DNA of 16,504 nt from an uncultured Erysipelotrichaceae bacterium (GCA_900319505.1 ONOV01000037.1:1-16504), one strand, 5' to 3'. Positions 7,115-15,715 are shown, counted from the first letter of the stretch. Made by a program: numbers and translations. The notes: generated by a model from the letters alone, not told the origin.

Positions 7115-7559
7115 CACGGCTGATAATGGGATCAAGGATCCGATCCTGCAGAGCAAACATGACCTTCTCATCTTCCGGCTTCATATGATCATAGCCAAGG
7201 CAGTGCAGCAGGCCGTGGGTAAACAGGAAGCACAGCTCACGGTCGGTGGAATGGCCGTATTCCTTTGCCTGGCGCTTTGCATAATCGATATTGATGAAAA
7301 GATCACCGAGATCCTTCACGCCGGTATCGATCAGATCCGGTTCATCATTGATAGCAAAACTGATGACATCTGTCGGCCGGTCAATGCCCCGGTAGTCCCG
7401 ATTAATCGTATGAATGGTGCGGGAGCGTACGAAAGTAACACTGATTTCACAGGGTTCTTTCAGATCCAGCACTTTTTCTGTACGTGAGGCAATCTTCTCG
7501 TACATCGGAAGAATATAGTCCATATCCGCATTTGTGCGGTTCAGCAGGGTAATTTCCAT
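7104..7559 (-). CDS. ybeY: Endoribonuclease YbeY, 16S rRNA 3'-end processing and ribosome quality control
   Basis: YbeY is a zinc-dependent single-strand endoribonuclease needed for maturation of 16S rRNA. The 151 residues carry the UPF0054 signature HGLLHCLGYDH, whose H115, H119 and H125 are the metal ligands. The upstream TDVISFAI block (63-70) and LGDLFIN (84-90) are both typical of the family. The start at 7559 follows a weak GAAAGAGA site. It is the first gene of the ybeY-dgkA-era-recO operon. The phoH gene that often precedes it in Bacillota is absent here, since a divergent phosphate transporter occupies that place. Confidence 0.97.
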   Translation of the reverse strand: MEITLLNRTNADMDYILPMYEKIASRTEKVLDLKEPCEISVTFVRSRTIHTINRDYRGIDRPTDVISFAINDEPDLIDTGVKDLGDLFINIDYAKRQAKEYGHSTDRELCFLFTHGLLHCLGYDHMKPEDEKVMFALQDRILDPIISRDEK

Positions 7560-7587
7560 AAGTTTCAGTCTCTTTCTTGCTCAGACA

Positions 7588-7596
7588 ATTATAGCA
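7588..7596 (-). promoter_or_regulatory. Extended -10 promoter of ybeY-dgkA-era-recO
   Basis: On the minus strand TGCTATAAT gives a perfect -10 (7588..7593) with the TGn extension (7594..7596). No good -35 is seen at 16-18 bp, which fits an extended -10 promoter. The leader would be about 20-25 nt. Confidence 0.62.
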
Positions 7597-7646
7597 GTGC
7601 AGCGCACAAAAAGACATGTATGAAACAGTTCCCGCTATTCTGCACA

Positions 7647-7703
7647 TTGTTTACATATTAAATGTTTGTTAAAATTGGGTTAAATCTTATCCGGGACGGG
7701 AGG
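7647..7703 (+). promoter_or_regulatory. Promoter and ribosome binding site of the phosphate cotransporter gene
   Basis: TTGTTT (7647..7652) and TAAAAT (7670..7675) are 17 bp apart, and the -10 has a TGT extension (7667..7669). The ribosome binding site GGGAGG (7698..7703) lies 4 nt before the ATG. The surrounding AT-rich stretch has TTTACA and TTAAA words. I do not see a convincing pair of PhoP boxes in it. Confidence 0.55.
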
Positions 7704-7707
7704 TTCT

Positions 7708-9393
7708 ATGTCATCTATTTCATGGGATATGATTCTCGGCGGCTTCGGCCTGTTCATGTTCGGCATACAGTTCATGGGCGACGGCCTGAAGACAGCTGCA
7801 GGCGATAAACTGCGCTTCTATATCGATAGGTACACGTCCAGCACATTCAGTGCTGTACTGATCGGTATCATCATTACAATTATCATGCAGTCAAGTTCGG
7901 CATCCATTGCCATCACGATCGGTCTTGTCCGCGCGGGTCTGATGAACCTGTCGCAGGCCGCCGGCATTGTTCTTGGCGCCAACATCGGAACGACCGTCAC
8001 TTCATTTCTGATCGGTCTTTCGGTAGATAAATATGCCATGTACATTGTCTTTATCGGGGCCATGATGATCTGTTTTGCCAAGAATAAGAGAGTCAGGGTA
8101 TGGGGCAATGTCGTATTCGGTTTCGGTCTGATGTTTTATGGTCTGAGTGCTATGGGTGACGCTTTGACCGAGCTGAAGGAATCACCTGTGTTTGCGGATT
8201 TTGCCGTGAAGATGAGCGATAATGCCTGGCTGTCCATGGGTGCCGGCGTACTGATTACCGGTGTTGTACAGTCCAGTGCTGCCACGATCGGTGTCATCCA
8301 GAAGCTGTATCATGCCGGGGCACTGACCCTGGAAGCTTCCCTTCCCTTCATGTTCGGCGCCAACATCGGCACAACCGTAACCGGTATTCTCGCTGCGCTG
8401 GGCGGCTCACTTGCCGCAAGGCGTACCGCAGCCCTGCATACGCTATTCAATATCATCGGCACATTGATCGGCATGCTGATACTGAAGCCGTACACCAGCT
8501 TCATCGCTGCCATATCATCTGCCGGCAGCATCAATCCGATGATGCAGATTGCCGTTGCCAACATCATCTTCAAAACAGTCACGGCACTGCTCTTTGTACC
8601 GATCCTCAAGCCATATACGGAACTGATCAAGAAGATCATTCCGGGCAAAGAAAAAGAACATCTGGAAGTCGATATCGAAGATCTCGATCAGAATGTGGCG
8701 GAAGTTCTGCCAAGTGCTGCTGTCCATGCCTCCCAGCAGGCCATCCTCAAGATGGGTGATGTTGTCCGCCAGGACATCATCATGACCCGTGACTTCTTCA
8801 ATAATCATGGTTCTGAAGACGACCATGAAATTCTGAACCAGACCGAATCCATGATCAACCATATTGATAAGAAGATTACGGATTATCTGATCTGGCTTCA
8901 GCAGGTCTCGACCGGTCTGACTACAACAGACATCGAAAACACCAGACTTTCCCTTGAGACGGCAAAGAACCTGGAAAGAATCGGCGATCTTTCCATGAAT
9001 CTGACGGAGTTTTTCACCATGGTACAGGATGACAACGGCGTCTTCTCCAGTCCGGCTGTCAAGGATATCAACCTGATGTTTGATCAGATGGTGGACATGC
9101 TGGATGATTCCATGGAGATCTATGTTACCAAGAATCATGAATCCTATGGCAGTCTGGAAAAGAAAGAAGAAAGGCTGGACCAGATGGAACTGGATGCGCG
9201 GAGAAGACATTTCAAGCGTATGGCCGCCAACCAGTGTACCTCACCGGTCGCTTCTTCGGTTTACTGTGACATCCTCGGCACTCTGGAACGTATGGGTGAT
9301 CATGCCTGCAATATTGCCAAGTCGGCTGTATTTGCCATACAGGACGATCTCTCTCCGGATGAGCTGGAACCCAGCCACACAGACGCAAAGTAA
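7708..9393 (+). CDS. Na+/phosphate cotransporter with C-terminal PhoU-like domain (NptA/PNaS family)
   Basis: This is a membrane transporter that probably takes up, or possibly releases, inorganic phosphate with sodium. The first ~310 residues hold several hydrophobic helices in an inverted repeat. Each half has a QSSS/QSSA motif (61-65 and 188-193) followed by GANIGTT (90-96 and 217-223), the hallmark of the NaPi-II fold. Residues of about 340-545 are polar and helical and resemble the PhoU domain often fused to bacterial members. That domain shows a LETAKNLERIGDLSMNLTEF repeat unit and later LGTLERMGDHACNIA. The 561-residue length is typical. It is the only plus-strand gene, with its own promoter and a strong terminator. 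Transport direction and exact substrate are inferred from family. Confidence 0.93.
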   Translation: MSSISWDMILGGFGLFMFGIQFMGDGLKTAAGDKLRFYIDRYTSSTFSAVLIGIIITIIMQSSSASIAITIGLVRAGLMNLSQAAGIVLGANIGTTVTSFLIGLSVDKYAMYIVFIGAMMICFAKNKRVRVWGNVVFGFGLMFYGLSAMGDALTELKESPVFADFAVKMSDNAWLSMGAGVLITGVVQSSAATIGVIQKLYHAGALTLEASLPFMFGANIGTTVTGILAALGGSLAARRTAALHTLFNIIGTLIGMLILKPYTSFIAAISSAGSINPMMQIAVANIIFKTVTALLFVPILKPYTELIKKIIPGKEKEHLEVDIEDLDQNVAEVLPSAAVHASQQAILKMGDVVRQDIIMTRDFFNNHGSEDDHEILNQTESMINHIDKKITDYLIWLQQVSTGLTTTDIENTRLSLETAKNLERIGDLSMNLTEFFTMVQDDNGVFSSPAVKDINLMFDQMVDMLDDSMEIYVTKNHESYGSLEKKEERLDQMELDARRRHFKRMAANQCTSPVASSVYCDILGTLERMGDHACNIAKSAVFAIQDDLSPDELEPSHTDAK

Positions 9394-9399
9394 TAAACC

Positions 9400-9435
9400 A
9401 AATGCCATCAGATCGAATGATCTGATGGCATTTTT
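9400..9435 (+). terminator. Strong terminator of the phosphate cotransporter gene, perhaps bidirectional
   Basis: Arms 9400..9414 and 9419..9433 pair perfectly over 15 bp around a 4-nt GAAT loop, and the right arm runs into TTTTT. It begins 6 bases after the cotransporter stop and ends just before the stop of the opposing gene. On the minus strand the hairpin is followed by UUUGGUUUA, a weaker U-run, so it may also end the opposing operon. Confidence 0.92.
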
Positions 9436-9436
9436 C

Positions 9437-10834
9437 CTATTTCATCCACTTGTGTTTTCCGGTATGTTTCGGTATCTCGATAATATATTTATCGTAGGCA
9501 TTGATGATGCGGGTGCCGCTGGGATGGATTCTTTCCCTCTGGAAGTCACCGTATGTCTTATGGACATGGCCGTTGATCATATAGAACGGACGCCACTTCT
9601 CAAGAAATGCGTTGAAACATGCAAAGCCCTGGTGGGCCGGATCATCCATATCCCCATGTCCTGCAGCCGGGGCATGTGCCAGAAAGATATCCATGCCGTT
9701 TGTCCGGCGCAGTCTGAATCCCAGTTTCCATAACCGGTGTTTCATCTGCTTTTCGGTATACATATCCCTGCCGGTCCGGTATTTCATGGATCCCCCTGCC
9801 CCGCAGATCCTGAGGGAATTATTCCAGATATATACCTGATCATCAATATCAATACAGCCTAAAGGCGGTTTCTGATCATATCTGGTATCATGGTTGCCCC
9901 TGACATACAGCACCGTCTTATTGGACATCGTTGCCAGAAACTCCAGATATTCCGGCTTTAGATCACCCGCACTCAGGATCAGATCAATGTTCTGTGTCTT
10001 CTCCTGGGTCCAGTAATCCCATAAGCCGGGATCTTCCTCATCTGCCAGGACCAGAATACGCCATACCTTTTCAGATTCTTCCTTCAGTTTCTGATTCAGA
10101 TTGTCCATCCGGGAAGCGATGACCCTGAGATCATAATCGAGCAGTGAATCCGTCTGATAGATTTCAAGATACTTCAGAAAAGCATCGGAAATACTCAGAC
10201 GCTGTGAATCTTCCGTACGCCTGTATACCTTTGTAAAACGGAACAATGCGCCTTTAAGCAGATTGACATAGTCAGTCGGCCATCTTCCTTCAAGCCGCAT
10301 CCCCAGTACTCTTAACAGACGGTCATACTCACCGGAAATCGTAAAGTCGATTTCATACATCCTGGCACTTTCAAAGAAGCAGCAGAATTCTTCATAGACT
10401 TCATGTCTGCCTCTTGGCATGATGCGGATCACATGGGCATCAATGACCGGCATGCCAAGGGTACGCATGATGGATACCCGTTTGTTTCCTTCCAGTACAT
10501 AGAACCGATGCAGATATTCATAGACCCTCACCGGATCACGGATGCCTTCATTGATCTGGGAGGCATAGATGTTCTCCCATTTGTAGGCAAATTCACTGCC
10601 CCCATCCTCCAGCGGATAGAAGTTCCAGGAAAAGCTGTTGGAACGCAATTCTGTTACTGTACCAATGATCTGGCTCAATGGAATTTCCACCACACCAAGA
10701 TCCCGGGTAGAAAGCTTTTCATAACTGACAAGATCCGATAAAACAACCGGATGAGGATTGCGGTTATTCTTTCTGGCAGCCGCGACTGCCTTCAGCCCTT
10801 CTTTGCGGGCGGCATCATATTCTATGCTGGCCAT
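9437..10834 (-). CDS. ParB-like N-terminal domain fused to a calcineurin-like metallophosphoesterase
   Basis: The 465-residue protein has two parts. Residues of about 48-135 resemble the ParB/Srx N-terminal fold: a VVEIPLSQI opening strand and a YVLEGNKRVSIMRTLGMPV block (112-130) like ParB box II. Residues of about 257-455 are a metallophosphoesterase domain with GDLK (290-293), GNHD (313-316), H387 (LAHAP) and GHVH (422-425). The first metal motif, normally D-x-H, reads D265-E-E267. The segment between them (140-256) is helical. It is the last gene of the glucan operon, and its ATG shares one base with the preceding stop (TGATG). No signal peptide is seen, so it should be cytosolic. The substrate is unknown: a nucleotide, a phosphoprotein or a sugar phosphate are all possible. 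I recognise the domains but not a characterised function for the fusion. Confidence 0.82.
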   Translation of the reverse strand: MASIEYDAARKEGLKAVAAARKNNRNPHPVVLSDLVSYEKLSTRDLGVVEIPLSQIIGTVTELRSNSFSWNFYPLEDGGSEFAYKWENIYASQINEGIRDPVRVYEYLHRFYVLEGNKRVSIMRTLGMPVIDAHVIRIMPRGRHEVYEEFCCFFESARMYEIDFTISGEYDRLLRVLGMRLEGRWPTDYVNLLKGALFRFTKVYRRTEDSQRLSISDAFLKYLEIYQTDSLLDYDLRVIASRMDNLNQKLKEESEKVWRILVLADEEDPGLWDYWTQEKTQNIDLILSAGDLKPEYLEFLATMSNKTVLYVRGNHDTRYDQKPPLGCIDIDDQVYIWNNSLRICGAGGSMKYRTGRDMYTEKQMKHRLWKLGFRLRRTNGMDIFLAHAPAAGHGDMDDPAHQGFACFNAFLEKWRPFYMINGHVHKTYGDFQRERIHPSGTRIINAYDKYIIEIPKHTGKHKWMK

Positions 10835-12381
10835 CAGATAAGTACCACAAAGGACGGTCCTTCCATCTTCAGCCTGTCATCATCAAGCGATACCTGACCG
10901 ATGGAATAGACAGCCTTCTTTCCTTTGATCTCAGCTGTTTCAACTGTCCTTGTCTCACTGTCCGGATACACCGCCAGTACCATATTTCCTCTTTCATATA
11001 CAAACGGTTCTCCCTTTTTTGCATATAAAGGACGGAACAGAGCATCTGCCTGCAAGTCTTCATACCTGTGGCGCAGGGCAGTCAGCTCCTTCACCGTTTC
11101 CAGCAGTGTACCTTTGACATTGACTTCATCACTGACCGCAGGCGCACCTGCACTTTCATCCACCGGCAGATAAAGCATGTCTTTTTCCGCCGCAGAGAAA
11201 CCATCATTCCTGCTGTGATCCCACTGCATCGGCGTACGGGAGCCGGTACGCTGATAGCCGCCTTCCTTTGATTTCAGCTTCTGATAGCGCATGCCGATCT
11301 CATCCCCATAATAGATAAACGGTACACCCGGCATCGTCAGAAAGAAGGCATAGGCAAGCTTCAGCTCATCCGTGCTCAGCGTTCTTGTCGCACGGGGTGT
11401 ATCGTGATTGCAGGTCAGAAAGCTGATATAACCGTCTTTGCGGCTGCTGTAATATTTTGGCAGATAGTCATCAAGGAACCGGTTGATATCCCCTCCTCCA
11501 TCTTTTCTGAAGTAGCTGCGGTCATCATCAGGATGCGGTTCATAATCCCTCAGCAGTGTGTTATAGCCGTTGTTCCAGTGATCCAGATAGAAATCCATAT
11601 GGAAGCCGCCGTTGGTCACTGCCTGTCTTGGATTGGACCACTCTGAGACAAGTGCTGTCTCAGGATATTCTTCATCCAGCATCTGCCGGATGTTCTTCCA
11701 GATCATGGATACATGGATCTTGTCATCATCCTCATCATTCTTGACCAGTGAATCCGCCATGTCACAGCGGAAGCCATCACACCCCATATCCAGCCAGAAG
11801 CGCATGATATCCTTCATCGCTTCTCTTGTAGCTATACAGCTTGGATCATCCCATCTTTTCTGCCATGGCTCTGTCACCTTTCCCCAGCCATAGTTGAGGG
11901 CCGGCTGAAAGACAAAGAAATTGAGCATATAGCAGGCATCTCTTTCACTTGCCCCGGCTACATACAGATGATCCGCAATCCCCTGGAATGCTCCTTCTGT
12001 CCAGACATAACGATCAGAATAGGCATTGGACTCTGCTTTCTGGGAAGCACGGAACCAGGGATGTTCATCACTGGTATGTCCCGGGACCAGATCCATCAGG
12101 ACATGGATGCCCTTCTTGTGGCAGGCTTCAAACAGCGCTCTGGCATCTTCATTTGTACCGTACCGTGCCGCAACTTTCTTATAGTCTCTGACATCATATC
12201 CGGCATCCTTCATCGGAGAATCATAAATCGGATTAAGCCAGATGGCATTGCAGCCAAGGGACTTCACATAGTCAAGCCTGGCGATGATCCCCTGCAGATC
12301 ACCGATCCCATCGCCATTGGAATCATAGAATGACTGCGGATATATTTCATAAAACACGGCATCTTTCAACCATTCAGGCAT
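10834..12381 (-). CDS. GH13 alpha-glucosidase / oligo-glucosidase, cytoplasmic
   Basis: It probably hydrolyses imported maltodextrins or isomalto-oligosaccharides to glucose. The 515 residues fit the GH13 (beta/alpha)8 barrel plus C-terminal beta domain. Visible elements are the DSNGDGIGD calcium loop (20-28), nucleophile D207 (GFRCDMA), acid/base E247 (VSEW) and transition-state Asp D327 (CNHDTPR). Conserved region I is D97-L-V-P-G-H102, where most GH13 enzymes have N before the His. No signal peptide is present. The frame extends 19 codons upstream, but the ATG at 12381 has AAGGAGA 6 nt before it and starts with the usual PEWLKDAVFYEIYPQSF. It overlaps the HAD gene by 16 nt. The alpha-1,4 versus alpha-1,6 preference cannot be decided from the sequence by eye. 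Confidence 0.93.
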   Translation of the reverse strand: MPEWLKDAVFYEIYPQSFYDSNGDGIGDLQGIIARLDYVKSLGCNAIWLNPIYDSPMKDAGYDVRDYKKVAARYGTNEDARALFEACHKKGIHVLMDLVPGHTSDEHPWFRASQKAESNAYSDRYVWTEGAFQGIADHLYVAGASERDACYMLNFFVFQPALNYGWGKVTEPWQKRWDDPSCIATREAMKDIMRFWLDMGCDGFRCDMADSLVKNDEDDDKIHVSMIWKNIRQMLDEEYPETALVSEWSNPRQAVTNGGFHMDFYLDHWNNGYNTLLRDYEPHPDDDRSYFRKDGGGDINRFLDDYLPKYYSSRKDGYISFLTCNHDTPRATRTLSTDELKLAYAFFLTMPGVPFIYYGDEIGMRYQKLKSKEGGYQRTGSRTPMQWDHSRNDGFSAAEKDMLYLPVDESAGAPAVSDEVNVKGTLLETVKELTALRHRYEDLQADALFRPLYAKKGEPFVYERGNMVLAVYPDSETRTVETAEIKGKKAVYSIGQVSLDDDRLKMEGPSFVVLI

Positions 12382-13208
12382 ATATAATCTCCTTCCATCA
12401 GATGTTTCATCCTGCCATCCTGAATATATCCGAAACAATATTGTTCAAGATGGTTTTTCTGTATTTCTTCCTGTATTCTTGCGCTGTTCCATGCAAAGGT
12501 GTTGAGAAAAACACTGTCCATATGACAGGCATGGGCAATGGCAATATCACTGGAAATATCATTGCCAATCATGATACAGTCTTCCGCCTTGAGATCATTC
12601 TCTTTCAGCAGTACCTGCATGAAAGATGGATCCGGCTTGCGGATCTGATAATCCGAAGACAGATATATCTTCTTCATATACGGCCATACGCCTGACATTT
12701 CAATTTCACTGCGGGTAAACAGAGCCTGGGCATTGCTCAGAATATAAAGCGTACAGCCCTGCTGCTTCAATGCTTCAAGGACCGGCAGGGTATCTTCATA
12801 AGGCGCAAATACTTCACGGGAAAGAAGACGGAACAGGTTTGCCGTACTGTAAGCCCAATCGCTGTGAGCCAGCATCTGCATGTCGCTTTCCTGGATCGCC
12901 GCCCGGTTGATGCCATGGACGGACATCTGGGTTTCATGGAAGTGCGGGGCATCTTTGAGCAGACGGACAAACACCCGGCCCAGATCAATTTCCACATTTC
13001 CTTCTCTGTTTTTCTTTCTCAAGCGCGCTGTTTCCCTTTCTACAGCCGCATGGTAACTGTTCTTCAGCTTTTCTGCCGTATAGTCAGCTCCATATGCCCG
13101 GTAGTAGTCTTTCATGGCATTCCATAAAGACATCTTTTCTTCATCCGTATGGATATCCACCAGCGTACCGTAGAAATCAAAGATGACATTCGGTTTTATT
13201 CTGTACAT
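12366..13208 (-). CDS. HAD-family hydrolase
   Basis: It belongs to the haloacid dehalogenase superfamily, whose members mostly remove phosphate from small metabolites. At 280 residues it has a helical cap after motif I. Motif I is D11-F-Y13-G-T-L, motif II is S158 (LYILSNA), motif III is K191 (IRKPDP) and motif IV is GNDISSD (D217, D221). The nucleophile D11 is present, but the second Asp of the common DxDGT motif is Tyr, a form seen in haloacid dehalogenases and in a group of Bacillota HAD proteins. The start overlaps the amylase gene by 13 nt and has no clear ribosome binding site; later Met codons would remove motif I. Lying between two glycosidases, it may act on a sugar phosphate such as glucose 1-phosphate, which is only an inference from context. 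Confidence 0.9.
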   Translation of the reverse strand: MYRIKPNVIFDFYGTLVDIHTDEEKMSLWNAMKDYYRAYGADYTAEKLKNSYHAAVERETARLRKKNREGNVEIDLGRVFVRLLKDAPHFHETQMSVHGINRAAIQESDMQMLAHSDWAYSTANLFRLLSREVFAPYEDTLPVLEALKQQGCTLYILSNAQALFTRSEIEMSGVWPYMKKIYLSSDYQIRKPDPSFMQVLLKENDLKAEDCIMIGNDISSDIAIAHACHMDSVFLNTFAWNSARIQEEIQKNHLEQYCFGYIQDGRMKHLMEGDYICLNG

Positions 13209-14824
13209 AAGGCAATGGTATCGGCCGGTATTGTGAGGGTTTCATCTTTAAGAGTAACTTCTTCATCATCCGTATTCAGTGTACCGGCCAGCTTTCCTTT
13301 CTCATTTTCGATTTCAGCTGTCTTATCAGAGAGATTGATGATCACTTCTACTGTGTCACCTTTATATTCTCTTGTAAAGACAGCCGTGTCTTCCGTACTT
13401 CTTTCAGTGTCCACCACCGTCTTGCCATGGGTAAGCGCAGGATAGCAGTTTCTTAACCGGACGGCCTCCCTGACATAGCTGTAAATGGAAGATGGATCCT
13501 TCCGCTGTACATCATAGGGATCATACTTCATTTCAACTTCATCCATGTCCGATGGCCCCTGGCACGTCTCATCTGTTTTCTCTTTCGACCAGTACATCGG
13601 AGCACGCTTGTTTTCATCTTTGCCAGATCCTTTCATACCGATCTCTTCTCCATAGTACACAAAGGCATTGCCCTGCATCAGAAGGTTCATGCCCAGGGCA
13701 AGCTTGCACCTGGTACCGTCATCCCCGGCGTAATAGCCGGCGCTTCGATCCATATCATGGCTGGTATAGAACGGGGCATTGATATAGTCCGGATAGACTG
13801 AGGCATACAGCTTTTCCTCCCCGGCCATGGCTTTGACATAGTCCAGAGCGCTCATACTGCCTTTTACCGTTGAGGCAATCACACCGTCACTGCCGGCAAA
13901 GGCAAAGTCGAAGAAGGAATCCACATGGCTTGCATAATAGCTGCTGTAAGTGGCCTGGTCAGTCCATGCCTCCCCGACCAGATACGCATCACTCTTTTCC
14001 TGCTTGATCATATCATTCAGCCAGCGCAGAAATGAGATGGTCTTATCATAGTCTTCCGTATAATAGCTGGTTGCCGCATCCAGGCGGAAGCCGTCTACTC
14101 CATGTCCCAGCCAGAATTTTACAATATCATGAATCTCATTTCTGACCTGTTCATTGTCCAAATTCAGATCCGGCATTCCATCAGAGAACCTTGCCTCATA
14201 ATACCAGTCTGTTCCCGGTATCTGTGCATATCCTGTTTTCGCTTCTTTGGTGAAGTTGTAATAGCCGGCATAGGGACAGACAGAGGTATCGATTTCTCCA
14301 TCCCCGATGGTTTTAAGATACGCCACTGCCTGCGTGAACCAGGGATGCTCTGAAGAAGTGTGATTGACAACCAGATCAAACAGGACTTTCATGCCCCGCT
14401 TATGACATGCTTTAACTAATGCATCATAGTCATCCAGCGTACCGAAGTCAGGATCAATGCTTTCATAATCCGTGATGTCATATTTATGGTAGGAAACCGC
14501 TGTGCATACCGGGGTCAGCCAGATGGCATTGACGCCAAGATCATCACAGGTGCTGTCATCTCCGTCATTGAGCTCATCGAGATGATTCTCAATGCCTTTG
14601 AGATCACCGATGCCATCTCCATTGGAATCGCTGTAGCTGTAAGGAAATATTTCATAGGCTGTGCCATAGAAATCATCCGGATGACTGACTTCACCCGTAC
14701 GGTTGAGAGAAGTCATCTGAAGCACAGAAGCGGCCGGACCAGCTGATGATCCTGCCGCTTCTGTACCTCCTGCACATCCGGCTAACAGTAAAGCACATGA
14801 TACTGCAAGAGTAATTTTTTTCAT
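13196..14824 (-). CDS. Surface-anchored GH13 alpha-amylase (lipoprotein)
   Basis: This enzyme should hydrolyse starch-like alpha-glucans outside the membrane. The N-terminus is a lipoprotein signal: MKK, a hydrophobic stretch, then the lipobox LAGC with C17 to be lipidated. A low-complexity Gly/Ala/Ser linker follows to about residue 35. GH13 elements are the DSNGDGIGD loop (66-74), conserved region I DLVVNH (150-155), nucleophile D249 (GFRLDAA), acid/base E285 (VGEAW) and transition-state D357 (TSHDMDR). The beta-rich C-terminal domain ends with PADTIALC. The 542-residue length is typical for alpha-amylase lipoproteins. It starts 6 nt after malG and has only a weak ribosome binding site, so it is part of the transporter operon. 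Its placement between permease genes and an intracellular glucosidase supports a role in feeding the transporter. Confidence 0.94.
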   Translation of the reverse strand: MKKITLAVSCALLLAGCAGGTEAAGSSAGPAASVLQMTSLNRTGEVSHPDDFYGTAYEIFPYSYSDSNGDGIGDLKGIENHLDELNDGDDSTCDDLGVNAIWLTPVCTAVSYHKYDITDYESIDPDFGTLDDYDALVKACHKRGMKVLFDLVVNHTSSEHPWFTQAVAYLKTIGDGEIDTSVCPYAGYYNFTKEAKTGYAQIPGTDWYYEARFSDGMPDLNLDNEQVRNEIHDIVKFWLGHGVDGFRLDAATSYYTEDYDKTISFLRWLNDMIKQEKSDAYLVGEAWTDQATYSSYYASHVDSFFDFAFAGSDGVIASTVKGSMSALDYVKAMAGEEKLYASVYPDYINAPFYTSHDMDRSAGYYAGDDGTRCKLALGMNLLMQGNAFVYYGEEIGMKGSGKDENKRAPMYWSKEKTDETCQGPSDMDEVEMKYDPYDVQRKDPSSIYSYVREAVRLRNCYPALTHGKTVVDTERSTEDTAVFTREYKGDTVEVIINLSDKTAEIENEKGKLAGTLNTDDEEVTLKDETLTIPADTIALCTE

Positions 14825-14830
14825 CGTGAA

Positions 14831-15715
14831 TCAGCCCTTGACTGCACCTGCCATGCCTTCCACATAATACTTCTGCATGTAGATGAAGAGAATGGCAATC
14901 GGGATGGAAACAATGACCGCACCTGCCGCAAAGCATGTATACCATTGGGTGATATATTCCTTCTGCAGCATATTCCACAGACCGATGGCAACGGTAAACT
15001 GAGACGCTTCCGCACCGCATAATACCTTGGCAAAGATGAAGTCGATCCACGGTGCCAGGAAGGAAGTCAGCACAGTGTAAATGATAATCGGCTTTGACAG
15101 AGGCATGATGATCTTGGAGAAGATCGTCCACTGGGAAGCACCGTCAATGGTAGCTGCCTCATCAATGGAATGCGGAATCATATCGAGGAATCCCTTGGCA
15201 ATCTGGAAGCCCATACCGGAACATGCACTGTAGACAATAATCAGGGCAATGCGGATGCCGGAACCTTCCGTCAGGCCCATGGCCTTTAACAGATAGTACT
15301 GGGCGATCATGGACATGAAGCCCGGGAACAGCCCCAGAATCATGGCCAGGTTCATATAAGGCTTTCTGAACCTGAAGCGCATCCGGCTCAGACAGTAGGC
15401 AACTGAGAGTACAAAGAAGGTCTGAATGATGCAGACAAAGATGGCAATGATCAGCGTATTGCCGAACATCTGCGGGAAGTTCAGAACGTTCCTATCTGTA
15501 AAGAGCTTGGTGTAGTTGGCCCAGGTATAGTTCTTGGGGAAGAACGTATCCACATAGGAACCTTTTTCTGCCCGGAAGCTTGTCAGGATGATCCAGAAGA
15601 TCGGCATCACCCATACAATGGCAAGCAAAGCAAGGATGACATGTACGATGACATTGCCCACAACACGTTTCGGGCTTTTATGGTTCTTTTTGATTGAAGT
15701 ACTCATTTCCGTCAT
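14831..15715 (-). CDS. malG: Maltodextrin-type ABC transporter permease, MalG-like
   Basis: This is an inner membrane subunit of a CUT1 carbohydrate importer. The 294 residues show about six membrane segments, starting at 20-45, and a cytoplasmic EAA loop (EAATIDGASQWTIFSKIIMPLSKP, from residue 186) that docks on the ATPase. The extreme C-terminus (VEGMAGAVKG) ends in the AGAVKG typical of MalG/MdxG proteins. The start is one base after the malF stop with no obvious ribosome binding site; Met4 is an alternative. The neighbouring alpha-amylase and alpha-glucosidase point to maltodextrins as the substrate, which is an inference. The ATPase is not in the window and may be a shared MsmX-type protein encoded elsewhere. 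Confidence 0.93.
   Translation of the reverse strand: MTEMSTSIKKNHKSPKRVVGNVIVHVILALLAIVWVMPIFWIILTSFRAEKGSYVDTFFPKNYTWANYTKLFTDRNVLNFPQMFGNTLIIAIFVCIIQTFFVLSVAYCLSRMRFRFRKPYMNLAMILGLFPGFMSMIAQYYLLKAMGLTEGSGIRIALIIVYSACSGMGFQIAKGFLDMIPHSIDEAATIDGASQWTIFSKIIMPLSKPIIIYTVLTSFLAPWIDFIFAKVLCGAEASQFTVAIGLWNMLQKEYITQWYTCFAAGAVIVSIPIAILFIYMQKYYVEGMAGAVKG

Noticed and set aside
7641..7690. PhoP boxes before the phosphate cotransporter
   Set aside because: TTTACA and TTAAA words occur in the AT-rich promoter, but not as a regularly spaced repeat.
8515..9210. 231-codon minus-strand frame opposite the phosphate cotransporter
   Set aside because: Antisense shadow; the plus-strand frame has two complete transporter motif pairs and a PhoU-like domain.
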